Below, piece by piece: positions 52,101-62,464 of a stretch of DNA of 64,000 nt (position 1 is the stretch's first letter; each line of letters starts with the position of its first letter). This DNA is from Symsagittifera roscoffensis (lineage: Eukaryota > Xenacoelomorpha > Acoela > Convolutidae): positions 11,452,819 through 11,516,818 of the forward strand of contig NC_087064.1 of assembly GCF_963678635.1 (NCBI RefSeq). Reading direction: 5' to 3'. Below the pieces are notes generated by a model. That model saw only the letters and a list, made by a program, of their open reading frames with translations, had not been told where the DNA came from and did no database searches. Position numbers and translations under genes: made by a program.

Positions 52101-55100
52101 TACTTCCTCGTAGTGGCCCTATGGACAGAGAAAAAAAACACTCTTTTCTGGCCATAGTACACGGCAATATATGGCATAAACTAAAAGTTAATTGTCTTCG
52201 AGAGTAAAATACAGGCGTCTTCTTTTCTATTTTAATTCTGAGTTATTTTATTTGTTGATAAAGTGTCGCTGTTGCTATTAAATTGTAAGTGTAATGTAAA
52301 AATAAACATAGCACTAGCTCGAGAATTTTACCATCTCATGAGAAGACGCCTGAATTTTTTTTATTATCGTAAAATAACTGTTCTGTTCATGGGCGGATCT
52401 AGGGTTTTCTTGAGCGGGTCGAAAATTTTGTCGACCTTTTTTTTAGGTCGACCAAATTATTTTGAAAAAACATGCCAAAAAATGCGTTTTTAGGCACTTT
52501 TTGGAAAATGTTTACCAAAAAATCGCGTTTTTTAGGCGCGCACTACCCCCTCATTGGTATATTTTTTCTAAGGGCTGTCAGCCAAAAATGGATATCTCAA
52601 AATAGTACAAACGGGCGACCCTTTGGAACGGCAGGGGGTCGAATCCCTGGGGGGGGGGGCATCTGCCCCCGCTCCCCTTAATCCACCCTGGTTATGTTTT
52701 ATATAGTTTTTTGATACCTTGCATCAAACTTCAAGATAATTTTCAGTCTATATTTGAAATATGTGACCTTTGTAACATTCTTCAATGAAATTTAAAAAAA
52801 ATTGTTAGGGCTTACGATATCTATTTGACCTTTTAACAATTTTTTACACTGTCAGAAAGAGCTGTAACTTTTGATTGCTCCGCATTCCTTAAATTCTGTT
52901 TTTTTTTGTTCTTTTTTATTACCTGTATGATGGATGTGAATTTCTGCTGCAAAGATCCCTCGATGACGATGTTCTTAGTGGTGCCCACGAATAACTGGCC
53001 ATCCACTCCCCCAGAGGCAGAAGTGGCCAACATCCGCACTCCTCCGATCGCCTCTGGCAACTGAAAAACACACGAAATCAAAGCGTTTTTGTGATGTCTT
53101 CCACTCATCCCATTCCATGGTAATGACAGTGTGTGGGTACGAGCTCTCACTTGACCTCTAGCTTCAGGTCTACCACAGCCTGACCGATTACGGCTGCAAT
53201 AGCGGCACCACGAGAAAAGTTCTAGACGCAATAAAAAATGTCCTTGAGTAGCAAAAAAGAGCTTAGCTCAACTAAATAACTCAGCCTGGAATGAGGGAAG
53301 TAACTCAAATGGAATATCCTTAAACAGGACTGTTAAGGCCTACTGCAATAGCTCCACATCAAACTACTATTTTTTCAGGAAATTTAGTTGGATTTATTGG
53401 TTTGTGCCTTCCAAAATTTAAGAACGACGCCATGTATGAATTGGTACGTTAATGAAGGATGCTCAAAATTACCACGAACTCTTCATTACGGGAAAGAGTC
53501 AAAGATAAATGGTCTTTTTGCGTCTCTCAGCGTTGTTCGGTATTCGGAGCTAGACATATATTCGGAGAAATTTATGTAATATATATCATCGCAATAATTA
53601 GGAACAGATCATAATGAGAATAGATCGATTAGTGTTTCAGATTAGTGTTTCAGAAAACCTTTTTTTACAATTTAGCTCTTTTCCTTTCGTTTCTTTTTTT
53701 ACTTTAGTCGATCTCATTTCTTTCCGATAATTCTTTTTTTTTCAATTTCGGCGTAATTCAACTGTTTAATTTGGAAATTATTGCGTAATTAATTTTAGGC
53801 TCTTTTTTTGAGGAAAAGGAGCAACATATGAATTGTTTACCCCTCGAAGAACCACTGATGTGCCTTTGATTAAGAGTTAACTGCAATTTGTTTGGTTATT
53901 TTTTTCGTGTGGTACTTTGAAATCATCATCAATCAACGAGCACAGATCATGGTGGGCCTCGAATCTCCGATCTTTTGAACTTTGGTTGACTAAAGAAATT
54001 GTATGATTACTTCTGAAATAACTGACCTGTCTTCCGGCTTTTGCAGATCTGTAGTCTTGGGCCCCGTCCCACGCAATTATCCTCCTGTCCAACCCCCCTC
54101 CTGAAACAAGGGTCCCATCTTGCAGGTGGGCGAGAGAGAAGACACTTTTCTCGTGGGCCCTGATGATGGTGTGTTTCACGTAGAAGATGTTTCGCTTGTC
54201 TCTGCCCCACACGATGATGTTTCCACTGGAGTCCCCCGAGATCACCTCCCCCTCGAAGTTGAAGGTCAAACAGGTGATGTAATGAGGAATCTCGTCCTAA
54301 ACAATTATTATTGAAGATATATGCGTTGTACTCGGCTTAATTTAATTTCGTATCATTTATCATTTTAAATGTACTCAAAACTCCAAGTCTTGATAATAAT
54401 TGATTGTCTTTGAAAATTTGCATCTGATTTTGAAAGTTACTTATACTCACATGAAGCAAGTTGTGTTCGCAGTTATTCTCTCCGTAATTCTGGTCATTAA
54501 GCTTCAAACTTTTTACGCTGGGTTAGAGTTAATGTCTCGTGCCCCCTCGACGTATAAGGGCAGGGGCGGATCTAGGATTTTCTCGAGGGGGGGTGGGCGG
54601 ATTTTCAAAATTGTTTCGAAATTTTGTCGACCTTTTTTTTTAGGTCGACCGAATTGATTTTTCGAGCTCTCCCTAAGCACAGTATGTTCCCTGATTTAGC
54701 CAAAATTTCTGCGCCGCAGGCAAAATTTTGAAAAAACAGTACAAAAAAGGCGTTTTTTTTGGCGCGCGCGCCCCCTCAAAATTAGTATATATTGGCGCCT
54801 TTAGAAAAATTTTAGGGTAGGTCGGCCAAATATGGATTTAAAAAGTACCAAAGGGGGGACCCTTTGGGTCGGCAAGAGGTCGAATCCCTGAAAGAGGAGC
54901 GTCCGCCCCTTCCCCCCCCCCCCCTAAATCCGCCCCTGTATCAGGGGGAATTGTTGCTAAATCTACAGTTTGTACAGATTATCTACAGATTATCTAAAGA
55001 TTATCTACAGATTATATACAGATTAAATGCACGTTTTGTACAATAAAAGTTGATCATTTAGATACTAAAATTCAATTTTTTAATGAAAAAAAAATCCCTT

Positions 55101-58100
55101 TTATCTGTAAGAAATCGATAATCGCTCGCAAACTGGTTGCTCATGAATCGCTTCTATTCCGCAAACATAGAATTGAGATCGGTCTAAGACTTTGTCAACG
55201 CAGTTGATTCCTATGTCTTCAGATAACGAACTGGATTATAAATCGACTATTTTACATTATTTTCTCAACTTCGAAACTTACATTTCATTTTTTGTTCGCG
55301 TCGTGCAAAGCTTCTGTTTTTATTACATGAGTATGGCATGATCTGACAGTATGGTCTATTCAAACTCGAAGTCAAAATCTACTCGCTCTCAAAATTCAAA
55401 ACGATTCAAATCAGCCCTACCGTTCAAACCTCCCCTCACAACATTTGCCCCCATCCCCCTATATTTGCCCCATCTCCCCTAAATTTTGTCAAACTCCTCT
55501 CTCCTTTCAACGCTTCCCCCCCCCCCCCCACACAAACAATATTTATACCCACTTCTCCGCTATTAAAGGTCACCCCGACAATAATGGAGGGGGTACGGCT
55601 TAGGAGCAAACAATGGGGTTGGGTTGGGATATTATTAGGACGAAGAAATTTATTTTCCTAGCTTTCCTCATGCATCAAAAATTTGCGTTTTTTCCACACG
55701 CGTTTTCTCTCAAAATTAGTATATACTTACATACGTAAACACAAGCATTGTACCTCTCAAACTTTCAAACCTTGCCCTGGCGTTTCTAAATAAATACAGA
55801 AAATAAAAAGACTGCTCGTACATCAGGGCAAAGCCCTGAACGTTCTGACTGCCGCTTAGCCCTTATCGAATGGTTTTTGGCAAAGAAAATTTTGAAAAAC
55901 TACACCTTAATAATTATCAAGTGTGAAAATTTGAGTCGTACGAAATTAATACGACCAATTAGCTTGCCTCAATTCTTTTTGAGCGATTTTATTGTTCGAG
56001 ATAATTCACCACGCATAAAATAATTCGCATTACGCTCTCAGCAATTTTTATGAATTTTCCAGAGCGCGCAGATTTTAGTTCAAAACATGGCTAAATTGAT
56101 AATTTTCAAACTTAAAGAATTTTACGAAAAAAAACTGGAAGTAAAAATCTATTGATATTTGAACTCATGAAGTCAATAACTCCAATGGGCAAAAAAAGAT
56201 TTAAAAAGTTTTATTACAAAAAACCACCCCAGCATTTTTTTTTTCGAAAATCGGGGAAAATGAAAGGAAAAAAAGTAGAGTAACACAAAATGAGTATCGA
56301 AAAAAATGCTTTGAGGAAAGTTGAAATTGAACAGCAAGTAACTAACTTCTGTTTAAAAAGTGCAAAGAATTTGTGTACGTGGAATTTTACACGCTTACCC
56401 GCATCTGAATAAAAGAGAAACAAAACTGCTTGTATCAAGACGCAGCCCTAAATGTTCCGAATACCTTTTAAGATCAATGGATTTTTGTTCTTCAGTTAAA
56501 AATACGAAAAAATTTTCAAAAGAATATCAAATGAAAAATTTTGAAATTAATAAATTTATCAGATTTTTTTGAAAATAATTTTCACCCACATGCTTGTTAA
56601 ATACGAAAAGATATTTTTCGCGTGTAGCAAAATGTTAAATAAACCAAAAAGCATACCTCGATTTAATTTGGAACTATTTGTAAAACGGATTCAATGTCCG
56701 CTTACGTGTTAATAGCACGAAATGTACAGCGCGCTAATCATTCCAAATTTTCAATTTCAAAACCCGCATAATTTTACAATAAATCATCTCTAGTAAAATA
56801 ATTAAGACTCAAAGTTTTACATAACTTTGAGCTCAAAACAACAATACATTTCGGCTGCTATAAAAAATTCCATCAAAAAGTCGAAATTTGTCTCAAGAAA
56901 AAAACCCACCCTGAGCACAAATATGCCGATACTTCCTCCGAAAGTTGGAACAAAAAACTTGATTATAATAGAGTTTCATAGTCGTTTTTTATAGATGTGA
57001 AAAAATATCGATTTTAAAAACTTAACTATAGATTTAAGTGCTTCAATAAATGATAGTAATATATTTCATTTTCAATTGATTATAACCGAATGCTTTTCGT
57101 TTTTAAAGACATCGACAATGAAACTCAATTGTAGTTGATAATTATCCATTGAACTCCACATGACATTTCTACTGTAAAAAGTCAGTTCCAATATAACCAA
57201 TTCTTCGTCTACTTTTGTCACTCCGGATTACATCTTTGCAATTTTTTTGTCTTTTTGTTGCTGATTTTAGTTTTACAAGTTATGCAACTGTCATTGTTGC
57301 TTTTATGTTTATATGTGAACAAACGTGCAGTGTTCTTATTAGGTAGTGACCTTAAACTGTCCGCTCTTCTTGTCTCTGAGGATTCTTCCGTTGATGAGTC
57401 TCCAGAAGTACAGGTGTTGTTTGCCCCCACTCACAACACACCTGTCGTCATTCGGGTGGAAAGACCCACACACAACTGTGTCAGCAGTAGTCTGCAAATA
57501 TCAGCGTGTAAGAATAGTTTAGGGTATGGTCAGGAGCGGATCTAGGCTTTTCTGAACAGGGGCTGATCTAGCTTTTCTGAACAGGCACGGATTCGGGTTT
57601 CTCTGAAATGGGGGGCGGGAGGAGGGTTGGATTTCAAGGCCGCCCAAAATGATTTCCCGAACAGCATAAAAACCCTATTTTGACAACAGTCATTTTCGGC
57701 CGACCAACCGTAAAATTTTTCTGAAGGCGCCATGAATTAAACAAAATAGGATATTGACTTAAATACATAGAGCAACTGATTTGAATTGTTTAAAAACCAT
57801 TTTTTGGTATTTGCCTGGGCTGAAATTTTACCCCCGCCGCATTTATCATCCGCGCCTGCGAGAGCAACGAGCACGGTTGATGGTTGGCCTCAAGCTGCCG
57901 ACATTTCAGCGGAGAGGCAGAACTAAGCCCTTCAGCAACTGTTTCTACTGAGTCCGACGCCGCTGGTCTACCCTGGCTGAGTAATTTTGCGCTTTCACAA
58001 CCTTGTTTCTGTTCAAACTCTTTGACTTACAAAGCATAGTCGCTTTATCTAATTTAACGAATTTTCGCTTTGAAAAATTTTCGCCATCATTGTTCCATCT

Positions 58101-58420
58101 CCAGAAAGAAAAAATTGTGAAACGATCGAATAGAAAGAAGTAATTAAAACATGAGCTTGGATTTTTAGATAACTTTAAAGCATAAATTTCTGTCTGAAAA
58201 AATAGCTTTTACATCACCAAATTTATCTGGAACAGGCCATTTGCTCTTTTTTTAACTAATTCAATTTTTAATTCAAACTAAGTTTAAGTATCAAAACATC
58301 TCTGTATAGAAACTGCGGACTGACCTTTGTCTTTGCTATGACGGTCTCTTTGTCCCAATCCCACACTGTCATCACGTGACCATCGCCTGCATCCACGCTC
58401 ATCAACCACTCACCGTTGTT
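45972..58420 (-). CDS. EML: EML-type WD40 microtubule-associated protein, 10 C-terminal exons
   Basis: Ten exons on the - strand (58,420-58,325; 57,491-57,351; 54,296-54,027; 53,060-52,923; 52,118-51,987; 51,516-51,262; 50,794-50,707; 49,654-49,562; 49,210-49,080; 46,103-45,972) join without a frame break to 491 residues. All borders are AG/GT and all phases agree. The product is a string of WD40-type blades matching echinoderm microtubule-associated protein-like proteins, for example HLYFWRLINGRI, ISGDSSGNIIVWGRD, VSGGGLDRRIIAWDG, GHYEEVWALACHPSEEFFVT and GHNSFVMQIDWSDDSNF. EML proteins bind microtubules through a tandem propeller. The N-terminal exons (coiled coil, HELP motif) are off the window. 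Paralogue EML1-4 or a single invertebrate ortholog cannot be told apart. Confidence 0.88.
46104..49079 (-). other. Last EML intron
   Basis: About 3 kb of AT-rich intron. It holds the 141-bp tandem duplication at 46,238, a copy of the AGTTCAGACTCT repeat family at 47,159 shared with the DDX49 intron, and an AAATTTTTCAACA-type hairpin near 48,490. I see no gene; frames such as 46,787-47,134 (-) have no features. Confidence 0.55.
46238..46520. repeat. 141-bp tandem duplication in an EML intron
   Basis: TATAACTGCAAGTTCCTGTACC starts at 46,239 and again at 46,380, and the whole 141-bp block between is repeated almost without change. Confidence 0.9.
49080..49210 (-). CDS. EML: EML exon i
   Basis: 131 bases, VWPALPKATNANTCAVSDS... 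LVVSGDSRGSVRMFQFPA, the penultimate blade. Acceptor TTTGCAG, donor AAG|GTCAGC. Confidence 0.9.
49211..49561. other. EML intron h-i
   Basis: Non-coding. Contains a C-rich run (CATCCCCCCCCCCCCCCATT near 49,470-49,490) that would be unstable on replication. Nothing else seen. Confidence 0.5.
49562..49654 (-). CDS. EML: EML exon h
   Basis: 93 bases starting with the GG that completes the split Trp codon: DVLNLRPESGKKTKDMKW..., ends in phase 1. Acceptor TTTTAG, donor CAG|GTACTC. Found by phase matching. Confidence 0.8.
49856..50451. mobile_element. hAT-type MITE, copy 2, with a nested MITE
   Basis: Starts CAGGCGCGGATCTAAG and ends AAATCCGCTACTG. It is flanked by a perfect 8-bp duplication GATTTGTA (49,848-49,855 and 50,452-50,459). 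It is longer (596 bp) than the other copies because another inverted-repeat element sits inside it (50,110-50,324). Confidence 0.87.
50110..50324. mobile_element. Nested MITE inside the hAT MITE
   Basis: 215 bp with terminal inverted repeats GGCTCTTTTCCAGT and ACTGGAAAAGAGCC, followed inward by CCC...TTTCAAA / TTTGAAA...GGG. The surrounding hAT MITE aligns with copies 1, 3 and 4 when this block is skipped. The target duplication was not resolved. A related end occurs in the DDX49 intron at about 45,380. Confidence 0.75.
50707..50794 (-). CDS. EML: EML exon g
   Basis: 88 bases, GHNSFVMQIDWSDDSNF..., ends in phase 1 with the T of a split Trp codon. Donor T|GTCAGT. Confidence 0.88.
51262..51516 (-). 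CDS. EML: EML exon f
   Basis: 85 codons, KPCMTCVFHPSGTVVGVG... ISPDGGLLAIGCHDKNIHIF; two blades, the most conserved part of the family. Acceptor TTTCAG, donor TCT|GTAAGT. Confidence 0.93.
51987..52118 (-). CDS. EML: EML exon e
   Basis: 44 codons, GHYEEVWALACHPSEEFF... GGFDQQICMWNA; a full WD repeat. Acceptor CCATAG, donor GAG|GTAAAC. Confidence 0.92.
52388..52690. mobile_element. hAT-type MITE, copy 3
   Basis: 303 bp, start CATGGGCGGATCTAGG, end TTAATCCACCCTG. Flanks GTTCTGTT and GTTATGTT agree in 7 of 8 bases. Interior blocks GTCGACC, GCGTTTTTTAGGC and ACCCTTTGG shared with the other copies. It lies in the EML intron between exons d and e. Confidence 0.8.
52923..53060 (-). CDS. EML: EML exon d
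   Basis: 46 codons, LPEAIGGVRMLATSASGG... QLFVGTTKNIVIEG, the linker between propellers with the conserved 'GT(T/S)(K/R)N' strand. Acceptor TTTTCAG, donor CAG|GTAATA. Confidence 0.9.
54027..54296 (-). CDS. EML: EML exon c
   Basis: 90 codons, DEIPHYITCLTFNFEGEV..., two blades including SGDSSGNIIVWG and VFSLAHLQDGTLVSGGGLD. Acceptor TGTTTAG, donor CAG|GTCAGT. The ATG at 54,269 is internal, not a start. Confidence 0.9.
54561..54938. mobile_element. hAT-type MITE, copy 4
   Basis: 378 bp, the best-preserved copy: start CAGGGGCGGATCTAGG, end CTAAATCCGCCCCTG. Flanks TATAAGGG (54,553-54,560) and TATCAGGG (54,939-54,946) agree in 7 of 8 bases. It lies in the EML intron between exons b and c. Confidence 0.85.
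54968..55026. repeat. 11-bp tandem repeat
   Basis: About five copies of CAGATTATCTA with small changes, just after MITE copy 4. Confidence 0.85.
55815..56960 (-). repeat. Inverted copy of the dispersed repeat from 3.5-5.0 kb
   Basis: The reverse complement resembles 3532-5038: the hairpin CAGGGCAAAGCCCTG at 55,824-55,838 in the same relation to a GCAGTCAGAAC stretch; ACGACCAATTAGCT at about 55,950 against AGCTAATTGGTCGT; GCGCGCAGATTTTAG at about 56,066; and GTTCCAAC...TTCGG...GGTGGG at about 56,900-56,950. Diverged from the 3.5-kb copies. Non-coding. Confidence 0.6.
57351..57491 (-). CDS. EML: EML exon b
   Basis: 47 codons, TTADTVVCGSFHPNDDRC... HLYFWRLINGR. Acceptor TTTGCAG, donor AAG|GTCACT. 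The open frames on both strands over this exon are shadows. Confidence 0.87.
57531..57858. mobile_element. Degenerate hAT-type MITE, copy 5
   Basis: Starts CAGGAGCGGATCTAGGC and ends TCATCCGCGCCTG; the interior retains GGCCGACCAACCGTAAAATTT. Its left end appears three times in imperfect tandem (57,531-57,600). No 8-bp duplication is visible. Confidence 0.55.
58325..58420 (-). CDS. EML: EML exon a (first visible)
   Basis: 32 codons, NNGEWLMSVDAGDGHVMTVW..., the blade containing the VWDWDKE motif typical of EML propellers. Acceptor TGTTTAG, donor AAG|GTCAGT-type. Phase 0 at both ends. Confidence 0.85.
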
Positions 58421-60658
58421 CTAAACAGAGGAAAATAGAATTATTAACCAATCAGATCATCAGTTAGTGGGTCGAACTTGGCAGTGCATGAACCCGGCTT
58501 TTTTTCCTCGTAGCATTCCATTATTTTGCTAAACTTCCTGCGCCTCAGTCAAATCTTGCAGAAAAAATGAGAGATTTGAGAAAATTTTTAAGCGCTTCGT
58601 GTTATGACTTCCTTAGAGATACTTTAAGACGCATGTGAGTTAGGACTGGAGTGTATAACTCATAGAGTAATTTCGGATAGGGTACACCGTCTGCTCGTCA
58701 CGCTATCTTATTTTCGGCCGGATAGATTCGTGCAACTTCTTAGTCTAATACCGATCCTAATCTTACTCTTATACTATCTAGTCTCAGGTTGTTTAACTAG
58801 TCTCTGCTAGGCTCAATAGATCTAGGGTATACTGGTTTATTGCGGCTGCTGAAGTGCTCGGGAGAGTCCAACTAATTTCTAAGTTAAATTCAAATCTCTC
58901 TGGTGCTGAAATTACAAGTAACTTCAGCACTTACAAATAAGTGGGTTGTTAGTTAGATGGATCATGATTGGTTAATATTAAATACTTTACATTGGTAAAA
59001 TATCTAATTTATCCAATCATAAAATGTAGTTTAGATCAGGTTCCACCCATCCGGGTTTTACAGAGTTTTTTAGAATAGTTCTTCTGCGATTCGAAGGATG
59101 GATGATGGACGTTGGTTTTTGGCGAACATCATTTTCTTCCGTTTCCTCTTTGTTAAAGAAGTTCCAGGAAGCTGGAGTTAGAGACATAAGACGTTGTGTC
59201 TTCTAGTGACAACGACTAAGTCTTTGCAACAAACTCAAATCTGATTTCAGAATGGTTGGCTATGTCAGGTTTTTCTGTTCTGCGTGGAGAACTTCTTTTG
59301 TGTCTGATCTAGTTTGGGAATGGCGTGGAGATTGTGCGTGGAGGGGATGCCTGGTTACTCGGATCTGTACGTATACTTGAACATCGAGGTGGTCATTGGT
59401 CTAGTTCAATGAAGTCCTTTTCTGCGAAGTCAAGTCGTACTCTAAATCCTTTGAGTTGTGATTGTGAGTGGCATATCGATTGTGGTTGGCCATTCTCTCT
59501 CGAGTGTAGTGGGGTCGTTTTGTATTTAGATGTTCGTCCTTGGAGTTATATTCTGATCTATGTATTGCATAATGTAATTTACATTTTATAAAACATTTAT
59601 TAGTTTAATATTTTTTAATTATGATTTTAGTTAGTTGTTTTCACAAAAGCTTTTTGTTTTAGTTCGGTTATTTTGAAGAGTTACTCACCCTTGAGTAGCT
59701 CTTATTAAAAATAGAGGTGTGGTCACAAAGCGTGGATGTAGCGCGGTGGGTTAGGCCGGCTATAGAGCATGCTCAGGACGTCCTTCCTGGTGGGTTAGGC
59801 CAGGAGTGGGAGTATGATTTCATGCGGTTTTTATGAGGGGTCCTGTTATGTGACAACGTTTTATGTTGGGTTTGTTGTGGTTTTTCTTATGTCTTGTTGG
59901 TTATGTCCTTTTTCCAAAAAGCAAATTGTTCGTGGTATGGGTTTGTCTTTCGACTTTTTTGTGTTTTATTATTTCTTTCTTAGACTTTATAATAGTCTTC
60001 AAAAGAATAAATTATCCAGTTTTAACCTGGGTTAATCCGGTTTGGGTACCGTTGGTTTCCTTTTCTTAGTCATGCTGTTATTCTATGATTTGTGGTATTT
60101 AGTAAGCTGCGTTGGTTAGTTTTGTTTAGTATATGATTCCTTTCCAACCGGGTTAAAGGAAGGTTTGAAACATGTTATTATATGTTAGAGTTGTTGAGTG
60201 TGAAAACTTGAAACTGAAATTCATTATTTTAAACAATTCTTCGTGGGCGAGCTGTGCGAGTGTGGATAGAATTTCTGTGCGAATGAATGAGAATATCAAA
60301 AGGTTAGTACTGCATTTGCATTTTGTTAATTTACTGCATAGAATTTGGAAATTTACTGCTAGTTATGAGGGGATTTTAAGTTACAAATTTTCATCATAAT
60401 TAGATTTACTGCTTGTGGGGAAAATTTTAGAAATGAATTTACTGCATTGGTATTAAATTTATAAATTTATAAGTGTAAGAGATTAATAGAATTTTTGAAA
60501 TCTGTTTGATGAAATTTGCGATTTTTATTTGTCTTTTGTGGTTTTTGTAGGTAATTGTCGGATGAAGGCTAAAAATCTAAAGAAAACATGGATAAAGTAT
60601 GGTGAGTTTTTTAATATTTTAATTAGTTAGTAATATTCATTTAATTCATACTTACCTG
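58421..60658. other. Border zone between EML and the right-hand retroelement
   Basis: About 2.2 kb without a credible ORF. The part towards 60.6 kb should be the 3' untranslated region, and probably the 3' LTR, of the - strand element whose ORFs end at 60,659. No direct repeat is available in the window to set the LTR border. CA followed by TTCTCTCTCGAG at about 59,495 would read on the - strand as a polypurine tract followed by TG, one possible LTR start. The 88-codon + strand frame at 59,325 is not convincing. Confidence 0.35.
60577..60655 (-). other. Candidate 79-base intron just after the accessory ORF
   Basis: On the - strand the stop codon TAA of the 601-aa ORF is followed by CAG|GTAAGT, an ideal donor, then TACTAAC, an ideal branch site (complement of 60,626-60,632), and TTTTCTTTAG, an acceptor. 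Whether it is used is unknown. Confidence 0.35.
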
Positions 60659-62464
60659 TTAGTCGTCGGGGAAAAAACCGTGGGGGAAGATGTCGTGGAT
60701 GAGATCGGAATTTGTTAGTAGTTTAGCTAAGATGCGGATGATATTTTTAGTCTGAAGCAGTGGCCAAAGCAATTGAAGTGCCTTAATAGTGGTTAGTTCT
60801 TCAGTGCCAACTGCAAACTCATAAGGTGTGTTTTGGATTAGATTATATAATTTGTGATTGAATTTAGTGTTGTGGATGAATTCTAAAATTGGGATTTCTA
60901 TAGGTTGTACAAACTCGTGCGGGATAAGGAAGGGTCGGGATTCTTCGGCGTTGAAGGTCTTGGTGATGGGACAGAAGATGTACATTTGGGTTATGGGATC
61001 ATAATTGCGAAGAATACCATGAAGGTTAGTATCTTTAATGCAATATGTGAAATTTAGGAAAAATGGTGAAGTGTATTTGGAATTAATGAATTGAAAACGA
61101 TGGTGTGGTTGTCTAGAGGGTGTGTGTAGGTCAAAGTGATTTTGGATGAAGCGATAATAACTATATGTGTGGGTTTGTTTAGTGCGCAACATAATATCGT
61201 GTGAGCAGTGTAAATCTCTTTCGTGTGGTGCAAGGAAATGAAAGGTTAGTGAAAATATTTGGAAGCGTTCTTTAAAACTTTCGTATGCTTGTGTGTCTGT
61301 TAGTGCTTCTGAAATAATGTGATCAAACTTTCGGTCGAAGATGTTTAGTGTAAATATATATGGTGTCTTGATGAAAAATTTCTCGGTAATTTGTGGATTA
61401 GCGAAGCGATCGTCGTCTAAGAATTGATCTTGGTTAGCTCTGATGATGTTGTGATCATAGTATTCGAGTGTATATTCGTTAGCTCTAGGTGCAGTGTGTG
61501 TTTTTAGTGATTTTTTATATCCAACGTAAGTAAATTGTCTAGCGGTTAGTGGTGTAGTGAGTCGATATAGCATGTCCGTATTTCGCTCTATATCGATGTG
61601 AGTGTTAGATAAAGGTAAGCAAAGAGGGTTAGTAAAATGATAATATGAGGTCCAAGAGAGAGTGGGCATTAAAACGTATTCATCTACAAAGTTGCGTGTT
61701 TCGTTAGTGTCGTGGGGGGTGTTTAAGGTGTATTGTGGGAATGAGGGTAAGGTGATGGCTAAAAATTCTTTTGTGTTAGTATGCTTGGGGTGGTTGATGT
61801 ATTCACGGGCTGTTCCTGGTTTTGCTGGGAAAGGATGGTTGGGGAACTTTCTTTTAAAAGTGCGGTAAGCTCTATTAGTGTTGAGTGAAGATTCAGTTGA
61901 TGTGGATGATGGTGCTAATGATTCAGTATAATTTGAAGAGGGTGTAGGGGTAGGGGGGTTGGATGAATTTATTGTGGAGGAGATTTGGTTTATTGTTGGA
62001 GTATGGAGGTGGTAGGGTTGTTGTTGAAGGGTAATAAAATTATCTAGCTCTGGGGAGATTCGGGGGGTGTCTGGAGAATGAGATGATTGGTCAGAATGAA
62101 ATGAGGAGTAGGTTGGGGTAACTTGGGAAGCATAAGAGGGTGTGGAAGTGATTGGGTCAGGGTTATTGGATAATATGGGTTGAAAAGGGGGTTGAGAAAA
62201 ATTAGAAGAGTTATGAAAATTATTGGATGGGGATGGTTCTGAGTCGGCAAATTCATCGGGGGTTTCAATATTCGGGTTATTGAGTTGTGAGATGGAATAT
62301 AAAACTGAGATGTGTGAATTAGTGTCGGAATTCATGCCTGATGTTACATTACTAGATGGAAAATCGGGTGGCGGAAAAGCAAAAAGTGGTATTATTGGGA
62401 TTGGAGAGGTAAGATTGGTTGGGTGGGAATTTGATCGGTGTAGTGATCCAAGTTGGCGGCTCAT
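60659..62464 (-). CDS. Accessory ORF downstream of an envelope-like gene (601 aa), unknown
   Basis: ATG at 62,464; its ATGA overlaps the TGA of the upstream gene, an arrangement that allows termination-reinitiation. The first ~200 residues are Ser/Thr/Pro/Asn-rich and probably disordered; from ~205 (TFKRKFPNHPFPAKPG) the sequence looks folded, with many aromatic residues (SWTSYYHFTNPLCLPL, HTYSYYRFIQNHFDLH). There is no signal peptide, no clear membrane helix, and no family I recognise. Composition differs from the EML exons, and the uninterrupted 601 codons imply recent selection. It could be a regulatory or structural protein of the retroelement. Confidence 0.6.
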   Translation of the reverse strand: MSRQLGSLHRSNSHPTNLTSPIPIIPLFAFPPPDFPSSNVTSGMNSDTNSHISVLYSISQLNNPNIETPDEFADSEPSPSNNFHNSSNFSQPPFQPILSNNPDPITSTPSYASQVTPTYSSFHSDQSSHSPDTPRISPELDNFITLQQQPYHLHTPTINQISSTINSSNPPTPTPSSNYTESLAPSSTSTESSLNTNRAYRTFKRKFPNHPFPAKPGTAREYINHPKHTNTKEFLAITLPSFPQYTLNTPHDTNETRNFVDEYVLMPTLSWTSYYHFTNPLCLPLSNTHIDIERNTDMLYRLTTPLTARQFTYVGYKKSLKTHTAPRANEYTLEYYDHNIIRANQDQFLDDDRFANPQITEKFFIKTPYIFTLNIFDRKFDHIISEALTDTQAYESFKERFQIFSLTFHFLAPHERDLHCSHDIMLRTKQTHTYSYYRFIQNHFDLHTPSRQPHHRFQFINSKYTSPFFLNFTYCIKDTNLHGILRNYDPITQMYIFCPITKTFNAEESRPFLIPHEFVQPIEIPILEFIHNTKFNHKLYNLIQNTPYEFAVGTEELTTIKALQLLWPLLQTKNIIRILAKLLTNSDLIHDIFPHGFFPDD

